DNA from: CAVSJR01 sp963728285
Lineage (GTDB): Bacteria > Actinomycetota > UBA4738 > HRBIN12
DNA length: 64,000 nucleotides
Direction: 5' to 3'
Assembly (NCBI GenBank): GCA_963728285.1
Contig: CAVSJR010000002.1
Coordinates: forward strand, 186,001-250,000
Part shown: piece after piece, positions 30,532 to 39,114 of the stretch
Layout: every line of letters starts with the position of its first letter
Position numbering within the stretch: the first letter of the stretch is position 1
Notes under the pieces: model-generated
What the model saw: only the letters and a program-made list of their open reading frames with translations
The model's database searches: none
What the model was told of the DNA's origin: nothing
Position numbers and translations under genes: made by a program

Positions 30532-30986
30532 CACGATGCCTCCATGATCTGGATCAGGGCCCGCTCGACGGAGCGGGCCGTCACGCCCTCGCGACCGACC
30601 ACGAGGATGGTGTTGTCGCCGGCGATCGTGCCGGCCACATCGGCGAGGCCGACGCGATCGAGTCCCTCCGCGAGGGCGCTCGCCGCTCCCGGAGGCGTGC
30701 GGATGACGACCAGGTGGTCCGCGCGCGTGAACGACAGCGCGAACTCCTCCAGCAGATGCTGCAACAGTCGCATCGGGCCCGGCGACTCCCCCTCCCCGGG
30801 GACCACGTAGCGCACGCCCTGCGAGTCGTGGACGCGCGCGAGGCCGAGCTCCTCGATGTCGCGCGAGATCGTCGACTGCGTGGCCTGGAGCCCGAGGCCG
30901 CGGAGGCGGCCGCGGATCTCCTCCTGGGTCGAGAGCCGCTCGCGCGACACGAGCGAGAGGATGGCGTGCTGGCGTTTGGACTTCAC
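30531..30986 (-). CDS. argR: Arginine repressor
   Basis: 151 residues from GTG 30986 (KSKRQHAILSLVS). The winged-helix N-terminal domain (ATQSTISRDIEELGLARV) and the C-terminal arginine-binding/hexamer domain (GTIAGDNTILVVGREG) are complete. The ribosome site GGAAGG precedes this start; an in-frame GTG at 31034 that overlaps the argD stop (GTGA) is an alternative and would add 16 residues. It should repress the arg block when arginine is present, probably through the palindrome at argC. Confidence 0.92.
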   Translation of the reverse strand: MKSKRQHAILSLVSRERLSTQEEIRGRLRGLGLQATQSTISRDIEELGLARVHDSQGVRYVVPGEGESPGPMRLLQHLLEEFALSFTRADHLVVIRTPPGAASALAEGLDRVGLADVAGTIAGDNTILVVGREGVTARSVERALIQIMEAS

Positions 30987-31030
30987 GGCGACCCTTCCGC
31001 GCCTCGACGCCACGTTGGCCGGCTCCGCGC

Positions 31031-32218
31031 TCACGCGGGCGCTCCGGCGCCGAGGCTCTCGAGGACGGAGGCGAGCGCCCCGACCGCGGCGTCGACGTCC
31101 TCCGGCCCGACGATGAGCGGCGGGGACAGGCGGACGACGTCCGGCCCGGCCTCGGTCGCGAGCACGCCCTCGGCGAGCAGCGACAGCACGAGCTCGTGCG
31201 CAACGGGGCGAGCGAGCTGCACGCCGATGAGCAGGCCGCGTCCTCGCACGTCGCTCACGAGGGACGATCCGTCCGCCATGGAGCGAAGCTTCGCGCGGAG
31301 CCGTTCGCCTTGTTCGACGGCGTTGGCCAGGAGCTGCTCGTCCTGGATGGTCTCGATGACCGCGACGGCGGCGGCGCACGGAACCGGTCCACCCCCGAAC
31401 GTCGATGCATGGTCGCCGGTGGCGAACGCGATCTCGGCAGGGGCCACGATCGCCCCGATGGGAAGCCCCCCAGCCAACCCCTTGGCGAGCGCGACCACGT
31501 CGGGGACGACCCCCGCGGCGGATGCCGCGAGCCAGTCCCCGCACCGACCCATGCCGCTCTGCACCTCGTCGGCGACCAGCAGACAGCCTCGCTCCCTCGT
31601 GAGCGCGCGCACGCCGCGAAGGTAGTCATCGCGCAGGGGATGAATCCCTCCCTCCCCCAGGACCGGCTCGAGCAGGACCGCGGCCGTGGAGTCGTCGATC
31701 GCCGCCTCCATCGCGGCCAGATCGTCGCGGGGGACGTGGACGAACCAGTCGAGGAGCGGCTCGAACGCCGCGCGCTTCGGGGGCTGTCCCGTGGCGGCCA
31801 GCGCGGCGATCGTTCGTCCGTGGAACGACCCCTCGAGCGCGACGATCCTCGTGCGTCCGCGACCGAGCCCCCACTTGCGAACGAGCTTGATCGCGGCCTC
31901 GTTCGCCTCCGCCCCGGAGTTGCAGAAGAACACGCGGGCCTCGGGCAGGGGCAACGTCGTCGCGAGGAGCTCCGCCAGCCGCGCCTGCGGACGGGTCGAG
32001 TACAGGTTGCTCGTGAGCGTGAGTTCGTCGACCTGTTCGTGCACCGCGCGCCGCCAGCGAGGGTGCCCGTGGCCGAGCGGCATGGCGCCGAGCGCTCCGG
32101 CGAAGTCGAGGTAGGGCCGGTCGCCCTCGTCGTACACGCGCATGCCCTCGCCGCGCACCACGGTCAGCGGATACCGGGCGTAGGTCTGCATCACGAAGGC
32201 GTCTCGGGACGGCGTCAT
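31031..32218 (-). CDS. argD: Acetylornithine aminotransferase
   Basis: 395 residues. FFCNSGAEANEAAIKLVRKW binds the PLP phosphate, ADEVQSGMGRCG holds the PLP aspartate, and the lysine lies in ALAKGLAGGLPIGA. It makes N-acetylornithine from N-acetylglutamate semialdehyde. The ATG overlaps the argB stop by four bases. Position inside argC-J-B-D-R-G-H fixes the role despite similarity to other class III aminotransferases, including the copy at 25 kb. Confidence 0.95.
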   Translation of the reverse strand: MTPSRDAFVMQTYARYPLTVVRGEGMRVYDEGDRPYLDFAGALGAMPLGHGHPRWRRAVHEQVDELTLTSNLYSTRPQARLAELLATTLPLPEARVFFCNSGAEANEAAIKLVRKWGLGRGRTRIVALEGSFHGRTIAALAATGQPPKRAAFEPLLDWFVHVPRDDLAAMEAAIDDSTAAVLLEPVLGEGGIHPLRDDYLRGVRALTRERGCLLVADEVQSGMGRCGDWLAASAAGVVPDVVALAKGLAGGLPIGAIVAPAEIAFATGDHASTFGGGPVPCAAAVAVIETIQDEQLLANAVEQGERLRAKLRSMADGSSLVSDVRGRGLLIGVQLARPVAHELVLSLLAEGVLATEAGPDVVRLSPPLIVGPEDVDAAVGALASVLESLGAGAPA

Positions 32219-33150
32219 CCCAGGTGCCCCTCCGACTCGGGCCCGAAGTGATCGCCGGACGTGGGGCCGGTCGATGCGTCCGGCGTGATCATCGTGCCGA
32301 CGCCCTCGGGCGTGAACAGCTCGAGGACGAGGCCGTGCTCCACCCGCCCGTCGACCAGATGGACTCGCGAGATGCCGGCCTTCAACGCGCGCACCGCGCT
32401 CTCGAGCTTGGGGATCATCCCGCCGGCGACGGCGTCCCCCTCGGCCAGCAGGTCGAGCACCTCCTGCGCCCCGAGCTCGGAGAGCAGGTCGCCGCCCGCA
32501 CCGATCACGCCGGGCACGTCGTTGATGAACACGAGCTTCTCGGCGCCGAGGGACACGGCCAGCTCCGCGGCCACGACGTCGGCGTTGACGTTGTAGGCCT
32601 GCCCGAACTCGTCCATCGCGATGGAGGCGATGACCGGCACGTACTCCCTGTCCATCAGCGTCCTCGCGACCCCCGCGTTCACGCTCACGACCTCGCCGAC
32701 GAACCCGAGATCGGGGGCGGTCTGCCGTCGAGCGAGGAGGAGCCCTCCGTCCACGCCGGAGAGCCCGACGGCCGGCACGTCACCCGAGAGAAGGTTGCTC
32801 ACGACGCCGGTGTTGAGCTTGCCCGCGAGCACCATCGTGGCGACGTCGAGGGTCGCGGCATCCGTCACGCGCAGGCCGTCCACGAACGTCGTCTCGATGC
32901 CGAGCTGCGTCGACATCTCCGTCACCTGCGGACCGCCGCCGTGCACGATCACGGGCGAGATCCCCGAGTGCAGCAGCAGCGCGACGTCCTGGGCGAACGG
33001 GCGTGCGAGCGGCGCGCGATCCATCGCCGCCCCGCCGTACTTGATCACGACGACCTTGCCGCGATGCTCCTGCATGAAGGGCAGGGCCTCGATGAGGATC
33101 CGGGCCTTCGCGATGGTGCGCTCGCGGATCTGGGGAGGGAGGTCCTTCAC
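32215..33150 (-). CDS. argB: Acetylglutamate kinase
   Basis: 311 residues with the ATP-binding glycine loop IKYGGAAMDR, VIVHGGGPQV for acetylglutamate binding, and LVFINDVPGV near the C-terminus. The N-terminal helix (PPQIRERTIAKARILIEALPFM) is that of hexameric, arginine-inhibited forms. This suggests feedback control at this step, in addition to ArgR. GTG 33150 overlaps the argJ stop by four bases (GTGA). Confidence 0.95.
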   Translation of the reverse strand: MKDLPPQIRERTIAKARILIEALPFMQEHRGKVVVIKYGGAAMDRAPLARPFAQDVALLLHSGISPVIVHGGGPQVTEMSTQLGIETTFVDGLRVTDAATLDVATMVLAGKLNTGVVSNLLSGDVPAVGLSGVDGGLLLARRQTAPDLGFVGEVVSVNAGVARTLMDREYVPVIASIAMDEFGQAYNVNADVVAAELAVSLGAEKLVFINDVPGVIGAGGDLLSELGAQEVLDLLAEGDAVAGGMIPKLESAVRALKAGISRVHLVDGRVEHGLVLELFTPEGVGTMITPDASTGPTSGDHFGPESEGHLG

Positions 33151-34343
33151 GTCGTGTACTCCCCGTTGATCCGAACGTACTCGTAGGAAAGGTCGCAGCC
33201 GAGCGACCGGCTCGCGCCCGGGCCGTCTCCGAGGGAGACCCGGAGGCGGACCTCGGGCTTCTTCATCTCCACCCGGGCCGCATCGTCGCCGCCGGGCTCG
33301 AAGTAGGCGGGCTCGATGACGCCGCCGGATACGACGCGGGCCTCGCCGATCCAGATGTCGACCACCGACGGATCGATCGTCACCCCGGACGACCCGACGG
33401 CCTGCAGGATCCGCCCGGGGTTGGGGTCGCCTCCGAACGCGGCGGTCTTCACGAGGGGTGAGTCCGCAACTCCCCTGGCAACGATGCGAGCATCGCCGGT
33501 CGACGCCGCGCCGCTGATCTCCACGAGCAGCACGTGCTGCCCGCCCTCCGCGTCGGCCGCGAGCTGATGCACGAGCGAGTCCGCCACCCCGTCGAGCGCG
33601 TCCGCGAGCGTGGCCCATCCCTGGGAGCCCGGCGCCACGGGATCTCCCCCGGCGGCGCCCGAGGCGAACAGGAGCACGGTGTCGTTGGTGCTCGTGCATG
33701 CATCGACGGTCAGCGACTCGAACGCCGGCTCCAGCACCGAGGTGGCGAGCTCGTGGACCGCGGCCGGCGGCACGGGGGCATCCGTCGTGACGAACACGAG
33801 CATGGTCGCCAGGTTCGGGGCGATCATCCCCACCCCCTTCGCCGCACCCCCGATCCGGTAGGGGCCGGCCTCGGCCTGTGCCTGCTTTCGAACGGTGTCG
33901 GTCGTCATGATCGCCTTGGCGAAGTCGCTTCCTCCGTCCTCGGAGAGCGAGCCGGCGAGGCCCGGCAGCGCTGCGAGGAGCTCCTCCATGTGGATCGGCT
34001 CACCGATGACGCCGGTGGAGCACGCCAGCACGACGCCGGGATCGACCCCGAGCACGTCGGCGGCGGCCGCCGTCGCACGCTCGGCGTCGCGGTCGCCCTG
34101 GGCGCCCGTCGCGGCGTTCGCCTGACCGCTGTTGACCAGCACCGCCTGTGCGGCGCCGCCGGCGAGGCGGGACCGGGTGAGCTTGACCGGCGCCGCCGCG
34201 AAGGCGTTCGTGGTGAACACGCCGGCCGCCGAGCACGGCCCATCGGTCACGAGCAATCCGAGATCCGGCTTGCCCGAGGGCTTCAGCCCGGCCGACGCTC
34301 CCGAGGCCCGAAAGCCGCGCGGAAAGGTGACCCCGGCGCTCAC
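33147..34343 (-). CDS. argJ: Glutamate N-acetyltransferase / ornithine acetyltransferase
   Basis: 398 residues. The self-cleavage site NLATML, with Thr180 as the new N-terminal nucleophile, is intact, and the N-terminal half has the VLVNSGQANAATG strand. ArgJ recycles the acetyl group from N-acetylornithine to glutamate, so a separate ArgE is not required. GTG 34343 lies 13 bases after the argC stop. Confidence 0.95.
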   Translation of the reverse strand: MSAGVTFPRGFRASGASAGLKPSGKPDLGLLVTDGPCSAAGVFTTNAFAAAPVKLTRSRLAGGAAQAVLVNSGQANAATGAQGDRDAERATAAAADVLGVDPGVVLACSTGVIGEPIHMEELLAALPGLAGSLSEDGGSDFAKAIMTTDTVRKQAQAEAGPYRIGGAAKGVGMIAPNLATMLVFVTTDAPVPPAAVHELATSVLEPAFESLTVDACTSTNDTVLLFASGAAGGDPVAPGSQGWATLADALDGVADSLVHQLAADAEGGQHVLLVEISGAASTGDARIVARGVADSPLVKTAAFGGDPNPGRILQAVGSSGVTIDPSVVDIWIGEARVVSGGVIEPAYFEPGGDDAARVEMKKPEVRLRVSLGDGPGASRSLGCDLSYEYVRINGEYTT

Positions 34344-34356
34344 GGCGGTCCCTCGT

Positions 34357-35412
34357 TCACGGATACAGCCCGAGGACCGGCAGCCCCTCGGCCTCCCCGA
34401 ACCCCGCCATGAGGTTCATGTTCTGGATCGCCTGGCCGGCGGCGCCCTTCACGAGGTTGTCCACGGCTCCAACGACCACCGCCGTCGACGTTCGCGGGTC
34501 GGCGACGGCCTGGAGCTCCGCGACGTTCGTGCCGCGAACGCGCTTGCAATCGACCATCCCGCCGGGCGGCAGCACCCGGACGAAGGGGGCGTCCGCATAC
34601 CGGCTCGCCAGCACCTCGGTGAGCGCCTCGGTGCTCGCCTCGGCTCGCAGGCGCGCGTAGCACGTCGTCAGCACGCCGCGCACGGTGGGAACCAGGTGCG
34701 GGACGAAGCTCACGCTCGGTACCTGCCCGGTCGCCAGCGCGATGGAGCGCTCCATCTCTGGGGTGTGCTGATGCCCGGGGAACCGGTAGGGCCGCACGGA
34801 GTCCTCGGTGGCCGCGAAGGTCGTGGCGTCCTTGGGTCCCCGCCCGGCGCCCGAGAGGCCGGTCTTGCCGTCGACCACGATCGCGGCCGGGTCGATCAAC
34901 CCCGCTTCCACCAACGGCGCCGCCCCGAGCGCCACCGGCGTCGGGTAGCAACCGGGGTTCGCGACGAGCGTGGCGCCGGCGATCTGCGCGGCGAACAGCT
35001 CGGGAAGGCCGTACACCGCCTTCTCGAGCCAGGCCGGGGCGGGATGCTCGAAGCCGTACCACTCGGGATAGGCCTCCGCGTCGAGCCGGAAGTCGCCGGC
35101 CAGATCGACGACGCGCACGCCCCCGTCGAGGAGCTCCGGCGCGATGGCCGCGCTGGCTCCGTGGGGCAGCGCGCACAGTGCGAGGTCGACCCGCTCCACG
35201 ATGCGGCGCGGATCGAGCGGCTCGAGGATGGGGTCCCCCGGGGCGGCGGCCAGGTGGGGATGCACCTCGGACAGCCTGCGGCCGGCGGAGTCCCGCGCCC
35301 CGACGTAGGCGATCTCGGCGCGGGGATGGCCCGACAGGAGGCGAACGAGCTCCCCGCCGGCGAACCCGGAGGCGCCCAGCACGCCGACACGAAGGGGCGA
35401 GATGGCATTCAT
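34357..35412 (-). CDS. argC: N-acetyl-gamma-glutamyl-phosphate reductase
   Basis: 351 residues beginning MNAISPLRVGVLGASGFAGGEL, a Rossmann NADP site. The catalytic cysteine is in NPGCYPTPVAL. It is the first gene of the arginine block. ATG 35412 has no Shine-Dalgarno sequence; the space where one would be is taken by an inverted repeat, so the mRNA may be leaderless and the repeat may be the ArgR operator. A longer frame from 35478 lacks family similarity in the added part. Confidence 0.95.
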   Translation of the reverse strand: MNAISPLRVGVLGASGFAGGELVRLLSGHPRAEIAYVGARDSAGRRLSEVHPHLAAAPGDPILEPLDPRRIVERVDLALCALPHGASAAIAPELLDGGVRVVDLAGDFRLDAEAYPEWYGFEHPAPAWLEKAVYGLPELFAAQIAGATLVANPGCYPTPVALGAAPLVEAGLIDPAAIVVDGKTGLSGAGRGPKDATTFAATEDSVRPYRFPGHQHTPEMERSIALATGQVPSVSFVPHLVPTVRGVLTTCYARLRAEASTEALTEVLASRYADAPFVRVLPPGGMVDCKRVRGTNVAELQAVADPRTSTAVVVGAVDNLVKGAAGQAIQNMNLMAGFGEAEGLPVLGLYP

Positions 35413-35419
35413 GGGATAC

Positions 35420-35431
35420 GCATAGTTATGC
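35420..35431. promoter_or_regulatory. Candidate ArgR operator (ARG box) at argC
   Basis: An inverted repeat GCATA-N2-TATGC lies eight bases before the argC ATG and covers the likely promoter. ArgR boxes are AT-rich imperfect palindromes of about 18 bases with TGCATA-like half sites in several actinobacteria. It is a rare AT-rich island in this GC-rich DNA, and argR is in the same operon. Only one box is clear; a second box would strengthen the call. Confidence 0.55.
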
Positions 35432-35521
35432 ACGGCGTGGATGGAACCGTCAACCGGACCAACGGCGGAGAAGCTCATCCCCCGCCCGGGGTCGGCCTCG
35501 CCCGTCGGGCCGACGCCCCGC

Positions 35522-36412
35522 TCAGGCGCCCCGGCACGGAACCCGGGGAAGGGCCCGCAGGTCGAGATCCTTTTTCAGGAAGTTGAAATCGTGCTCGTTC
35601 GACTGCGGGCAGAACTCCGACGTCCTCATGCCGTACTCGACGCCGAAGACTGCCTTGCCGGCCTCGACGAACGCATCGAGCCGGTCGCACTCGTGGTAGC
35701 GGTGACACTGCTCGTTCAACGCGTAGTCGAAGTACGGCAGGAGCGCCCCGATCTGCCCGAGGTCGTTCTTGAGCGCGACCGAGAGGCCGAGCCGGTGCGC
35801 CTCGTTGGCCAGGAAGACGTTGTAGCGGCGCTGATCGGCCCCGGTCAGAGGGAAGCCGGTGCGGTTCTGATAGCCGTCGACCAGGTCGAGCTCCACGCCG
35901 TCGAACCCCTTGTCGGCACACATGCCGAGCCGTTCTCGCATCAGGGGCGCGAGGACCTTCATACGCCGGATGTCGAGCCATCGCTCGCCCCTCCATCCGT
36001 TGGATCTCCCGAGCACCCGCTCGGGAAATCGACCGGCATCCGGCCGCCAGTTCTCCCACGACCCGACGTCGATGTAGCACACCGCCGCCGCGCCGTCCGA
36101 GTGAATGCTCGAGACGAGCGACCCGGTGGCCTCGAAGCCGTCGATGTCGTACATCTGCACCTCGAAGGACGTGTCGACGTGGCCCTGGAGCTGCCACTGC
36201 CAGCTCGTCTCGAGGCCGGGCTGCCAGCACCCGTCGCAGGGAACGGGGTCGGGCAGATCATCGCGGCCGACCGCGGACCGCTCCGAGGCGGCGAGCCTCG
36301 TCCTCCCGGGGTCGTGCACCGGGCCGGCTCCGGCCGCGGACGTCGGCGACCCGCCGAGCACGACGAGGGCAAGCAGGATCGATGCGCACGCCGGCGCGAT
36401 GGATCGTCTCAC
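35522..36412 (-). CDS. Secreted endo-alpha-1,4-polygalactosaminidase-like protein (GH114 fold)
   Basis: 296 residues. A signal peptide (MRRSIAPACASILLALVVLG, cleavage near AAGAG) is followed by a TIM-barrel-like domain. Family landmarks: WQWQLQGHVDTSF, AVCYIDVGSWENWRPDAGRFP, and the acidic strand KGFDGVELDLVDGY with candidate catalytic residues. GH114-like enzymes cleave galactosaminogalactan-type polymers, but many bacterial members are uncharacterised. It lies 109 bases upstream of argC on the same strand and is probably a separate unit. Confidence 0.82.
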   Translation of the reverse strand: MRRSIAPACASILLALVVLGGSPTSAAGAGPVHDPGRTRLAASERSAVGRDDLPDPVPCDGCWQPGLETSWQWQLQGHVDTSFEVQMYDIDGFEATGSLVSSIHSDGAAAVCYIDVGSWENWRPDAGRFPERVLGRSNGWRGERWLDIRRMKVLAPLMRERLGMCADKGFDGVELDLVDGYQNRTGFPLTGADQRRYNVFLANEAHRLGLSVALKNDLGQIGALLPYFDYALNEQCHRYHECDRLDAFVEAGKAVFGVEYGMRTSEFCPQSNEHDFNFLKKDLDLRALPRVPCRGA

Positions 36413-36482
36413 TCGTGGGATATCGGCACGGATGCCGCCCGGCCTTGATCGTGGCGGAGGGGTCGGCGGACGACCGAGCGGG

Positions 36483-36513
36483 GACGTCGGGGGCGACGTC
36501 AGGGGGCGACGTC
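36483..36513. repeat. Three GACGTC palindromes at 12-13 base spacing
   Basis: GACGTC occurs at 36483, 36495 and 36508, about 70-100 bases upstream of the GH114-like gene (minus strand) and reaching the stop of the next upstream gene. The spacing is close to one and a quarter helical turns. It may be a regulator binding cluster or a chance GC-rich repeat. Confidence 0.35.
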
Positions 36514-36874
36514 AGCGGACGGCGTCGGCGGCGTCGCCGTCGGGCCCGTCCAGCCGCACCGAGGCGAGCCTGCGCTCGGTGCTGTCGATGGCGTCGGCCA
36601 GCCAGGCTGCGTCCTGCGACCCGGGGATGTCCTCCCGCGGGTAGAGGAAGAGGTTGAGCGCCTCGTCGGACCCGAGCTGGAGCCCCACCGTCGCGAGATA
36701 CTCGGCGATCGCGAACTCCCAGGTGAACAGCGCGGTGCCGTCCTCGTAGGCGTGCACCATGTAGGCCATGTACTCGTTCGGCGTCGCAACGTACAGCGAC
36801 CCCGCGCGTCGGCCGACGCGCCGCTCGTCGCTCGGCCGAAATCCGAGCTGCTCCAGCGCCTCCGCGAACTCCAT
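36512..36874 (-). CDS. Hypothetical protein, acidic, about 120 residues
   Basis: An intact small frame starting MEFAEALEQLGFRPSDERRVG. It contains GSLYVATPNEYMAYMVHAYEDG and a predicted mixed alpha/beta fold with an acidic C-terminus (DGPDGDAADAVR). There is no signal peptide, membrane helix or known motif. It lies 60 bases after rmuC on the same strand. I do not recognise the family. Confidence 0.6.
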   Translation of the reverse strand: MEFAEALEQLGFRPSDERRVGRRAGSLYVATPNEYMAYMVHAYEDGTALFTWEFAIAEYLATVGLQLGSDEALNLFLYPREDIPGSQDAAWLADAIDSTERRLASVRLDGPDGDAADAVR

Positions 36875-36934
36875 GAGCGCCAGCCTACGCCTCGCGACCC
36901 TCCGGCGGGATGCACCACCGGCTCCCCCCGCTCG

Positions 36935-37963
36935 TCAGCGGACGGCCTTCAAGACGTCGGCCTCCTCGGCTCCTCGTCCGGGGTCGGCGGCGATCCCGGA
37001 CCCCTCCCCGGTCGCCCCGACCGCGCCGGCGGCGCGGGCCATCGAGCCGCGCGCCTTCCCGAGGTGGGAGCGGAATTCGTCCGTCCCGTTCGCGACCATC
37101 GTCGCGGCGCGTGCGATCTTGTTCTCCAGCACGCCCTCCATCGCGTCGAACAACGTCGCGACCTCGGAGATGCATGAGCGAACGTCGCCCGTGTCGCCGA
37201 AGCGCTGGACGAGGCTGTAGAGGAACAACGTGATCGGAAGCGCCGTCGAGTACGGAACGATGACGACGCCCCTCGCGAACGCCTCGGCATGCGCTCGGCG
37301 CAGCACCTCGTAGGCGGCATCGGGGACGGCGGCGACGGCAACGGGTGGGGTCAGCGATGGATCGAGGTACTGGGCGACCTCCCTCGCGCGAATCGAGACG
37401 ATGCGCTCGACGGCGCGAATGCACGTTTCCCGGTCGGCATCGTCGGCGGCCTCGAGCGCCTCGAGCTCCGCCAGCCCGGGCCACTTCGAGTCGATGGGAA
37501 GCCGTCGGCCGTCGGGAAGCCGCAGGCCGAACTCCACCACGCGGCCGTTCACGCGAAAGTCGGTCACGAGCATCCCGGGCGGGAGCTCGGCCAGATGCTC
37601 CCGCAGGACGTTCTCGCCGGCACGTCCCTTCGATGCGCCGCCGGCGAGGACCGTCGACAATCGGCGGATCACCTCCGCCTCCTCCCGCCGTCGAGCACGC
37701 CGCTCCTGCTCGCGAACGTTCATCTCCTCGAGGGCGCGCCGAGCGGCGGCGACGTCGCCGCGCAGCTGCTCGCCGATGGAGTCGCGGACGCCGGCGGCGT
37801 CGGCGAGCCGCCGGAGCTCCGCGGCCTGCACGTCCAGCCGCGCCTCGACGGCGGGCGCATGCATGCGCTCCCCGGGCCTCCGCGCCGACACCAGCGTGAC
37901 GATGACGACGCCTCCGGCGATCCCGACCGCGAGCCCGATCAGCGCGATGCCGATCTCGTTCAT
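36935..37963 (-). CDS. rmuC: RmuC-family DNA recombination protein
   Basis: 342 residues. An N-terminal membrane helix (IGIALIGLAVGIAGGVVIVTLV) precedes a coiled-coil region (about 40-100). The RmuC nuclease-like core follows: SKGRAGENVLREHLAELPPGM, then LPDGRRLPIDSKWPG, and later FARGVVIVPYSTALPI. Known family members limit recombination between short inverted repeats and have a PD-(D/E)XK-like fold. Shorter than E. coli RmuC but within the range seen in other phyla. Divergent from the bactofilin-like gene. Confidence 0.83.
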   Translation of the reverse strand: MNEIGIALIGLAVGIAGGVVIVTLVSARRPGERMHAPAVEARLDVQAAELRRLADAAGVRDSIGEQLRGDVAAARRALEEMNVREQERRARRREEAEVIRRLSTVLAGGASKGRAGENVLREHLAELPPGMLVTDFRVNGRVVEFGLRLPDGRRLPIDSKWPGLAELEALEAADDADRETCIRAVERIVSIRAREVAQYLDPSLTPPVAVAAVPDAAYEVLRRAHAEAFARGVVIVPYSTALPITLFLYSLVQRFGDTGDVRSCISEVATLFDAMEGVLENKIARAATMVANGTDEFRSHLGKARGSMARAAGAVGATGEGSGIAADPGRGAEEADVLKAVR

Positions 37964-38062
37964 GGAGCCCTCCCGGTGATCGAGTTCATGCCGGCGACCC
38001 TACGCGGGGGGGCTGACAGGACCACCAGGCCAAGGCGATTCGCTCGACCTCCGGCGTGTGGA

Positions 38063-38068
38063 TAGCAT
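38063..38068 (+). promoter_or_regulatory. Possible -10 element (TAGCAT) upstream of the bactofilin-like gene
   Basis: TAGCAT lies 49 bases before ATG 38118 in the divergent spacer with rmuC. The gene has its own ribosome site (gaggag), so this would be a leadered transcript, unlike ligD. Confidence 0.35.
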
Positions 38069-38117
38069 CGGGGGAGGAGGTCTGGCACCGAATCGTCCCG
38101 ATCGAGAGGAGCGACCC

Positions 38118-39105
38118 ATGCCCCGGAGCCGCCCCGGCCGACACGAGGGGGCCTCGCTTCCCCGATCCTCCCGGAGCCTCCCTCGGCTCACGGCGGCGTT
38201 GGTGGCCGGGCTCACCGTGAGCTTCGCCGCCGCGACCCCGGCCCTCGCGCAGGAGGGAACGCGCGGGACCGGCGACCAGCAGGTGGTTCTCACCGGCCGC
38301 GTCACGGTGAGCGAGGGTGAGAGCAGCGGCACCGTCGTCATCTTCGACGGCCCGGCCACGATCGAGGGAACCGTTCGCGGCGATGTGGTCGCATTCAACG
38401 GGCGGGTGGACGTCTCGGGCCACGTCACGCGAAACGTCGTCGCCTTCAACGGGCCGGTGACCCTCGGGTCGACGGCCGAGGTCGACGGCGACCTCGTCAC
38501 CCGCGAGCGGCCGGAGATCGACCCCGGCGCGATGGTACGGGGGGAGCTGCAGCGGGTCGACAGCATCGACGTCGGCGCCGGCGTCTCGTTCCTGGGCCGG
38601 TTCGTCGTGTGGCTCGCGATGACCGTGTCGTTGCTGGTGCTCGGCGTCCTTCTCCTGACCTTCGCCCCTCGAGCCGGCGATGCCGTCGCGCTCGCAGCGA
38701 GGGAGCGAACCGGAGCGGCGGTCGGATGGGGAATCGGCCTGTTCCTCCTCCTGCCGATCGCGGCGGTCGTGGCCCTCGTGACCCTCGTGGGCATCCCGCT
38801 CGGCCTCGGCATCCTGCTCGCCCTCGGCCCGATCTACTCCCTCGGCTACCTGGCGTCGACCTACCTCGTCGGCCGGCGGATCGTGAAGCCCCCTTCGTCT
38901 CGCTTCGGCGCCTTCCTCATCGGCTGGCTGATCCTTCGCCTCGTGGCCCTCATCCCCGTGCTCGGCGGGTTGACGTGGCTCGTCGCGGCGGCCTTCGGCC
39001 TCGGGGCGATCGCCGTCGCGGTCCGCCGCGCCAACGAGGGCTCCGGCCGCGCGCTCGTCGCACCTCCTCCTCCGCCGCCCGGCGCCGGCGGAGGTGCGGA
39101 GCTAG
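38118..39105 (+). CDS. Exported bactofilin-like polymer-forming domain with C-terminal membrane helices (probable frameshift at end)
   Basis: About 328 residues. A signal-like segment (LTAALVAGLTVSFAAATPALA) leads into a right-handed beta-helix-type repeat: GPATIEGTVRGDVVAFNG, GRVDVSGHVTRNVVAFNG, GPVTLGSTAEVDGDLV. Four hydrophobic helices follow (WLAMTVSLLVLGVLLLTF, GLFLLLPIAAVVALVTLVGI and two more). Without correction the frame runs 300 codons into the next gene; one inserted base near 39080 in the proline run would end it at TAG 39105 with PAPAEVRS. The layout, beta-helix outside and helices in the membrane, differs from cytoplasmic bactofilins. Role unknown, possibly envelope scaffolding. 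Confidence 0.7.
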
Positions 39106-39114
39106 GGGGCGCCG

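Noticed and set aside
30987..31544. Long N-terminal extension of ArgR
   Set aside because: The extra part is the antisense-like shadow of argD in another frame. Family length and ribosome site support the short ArgR.
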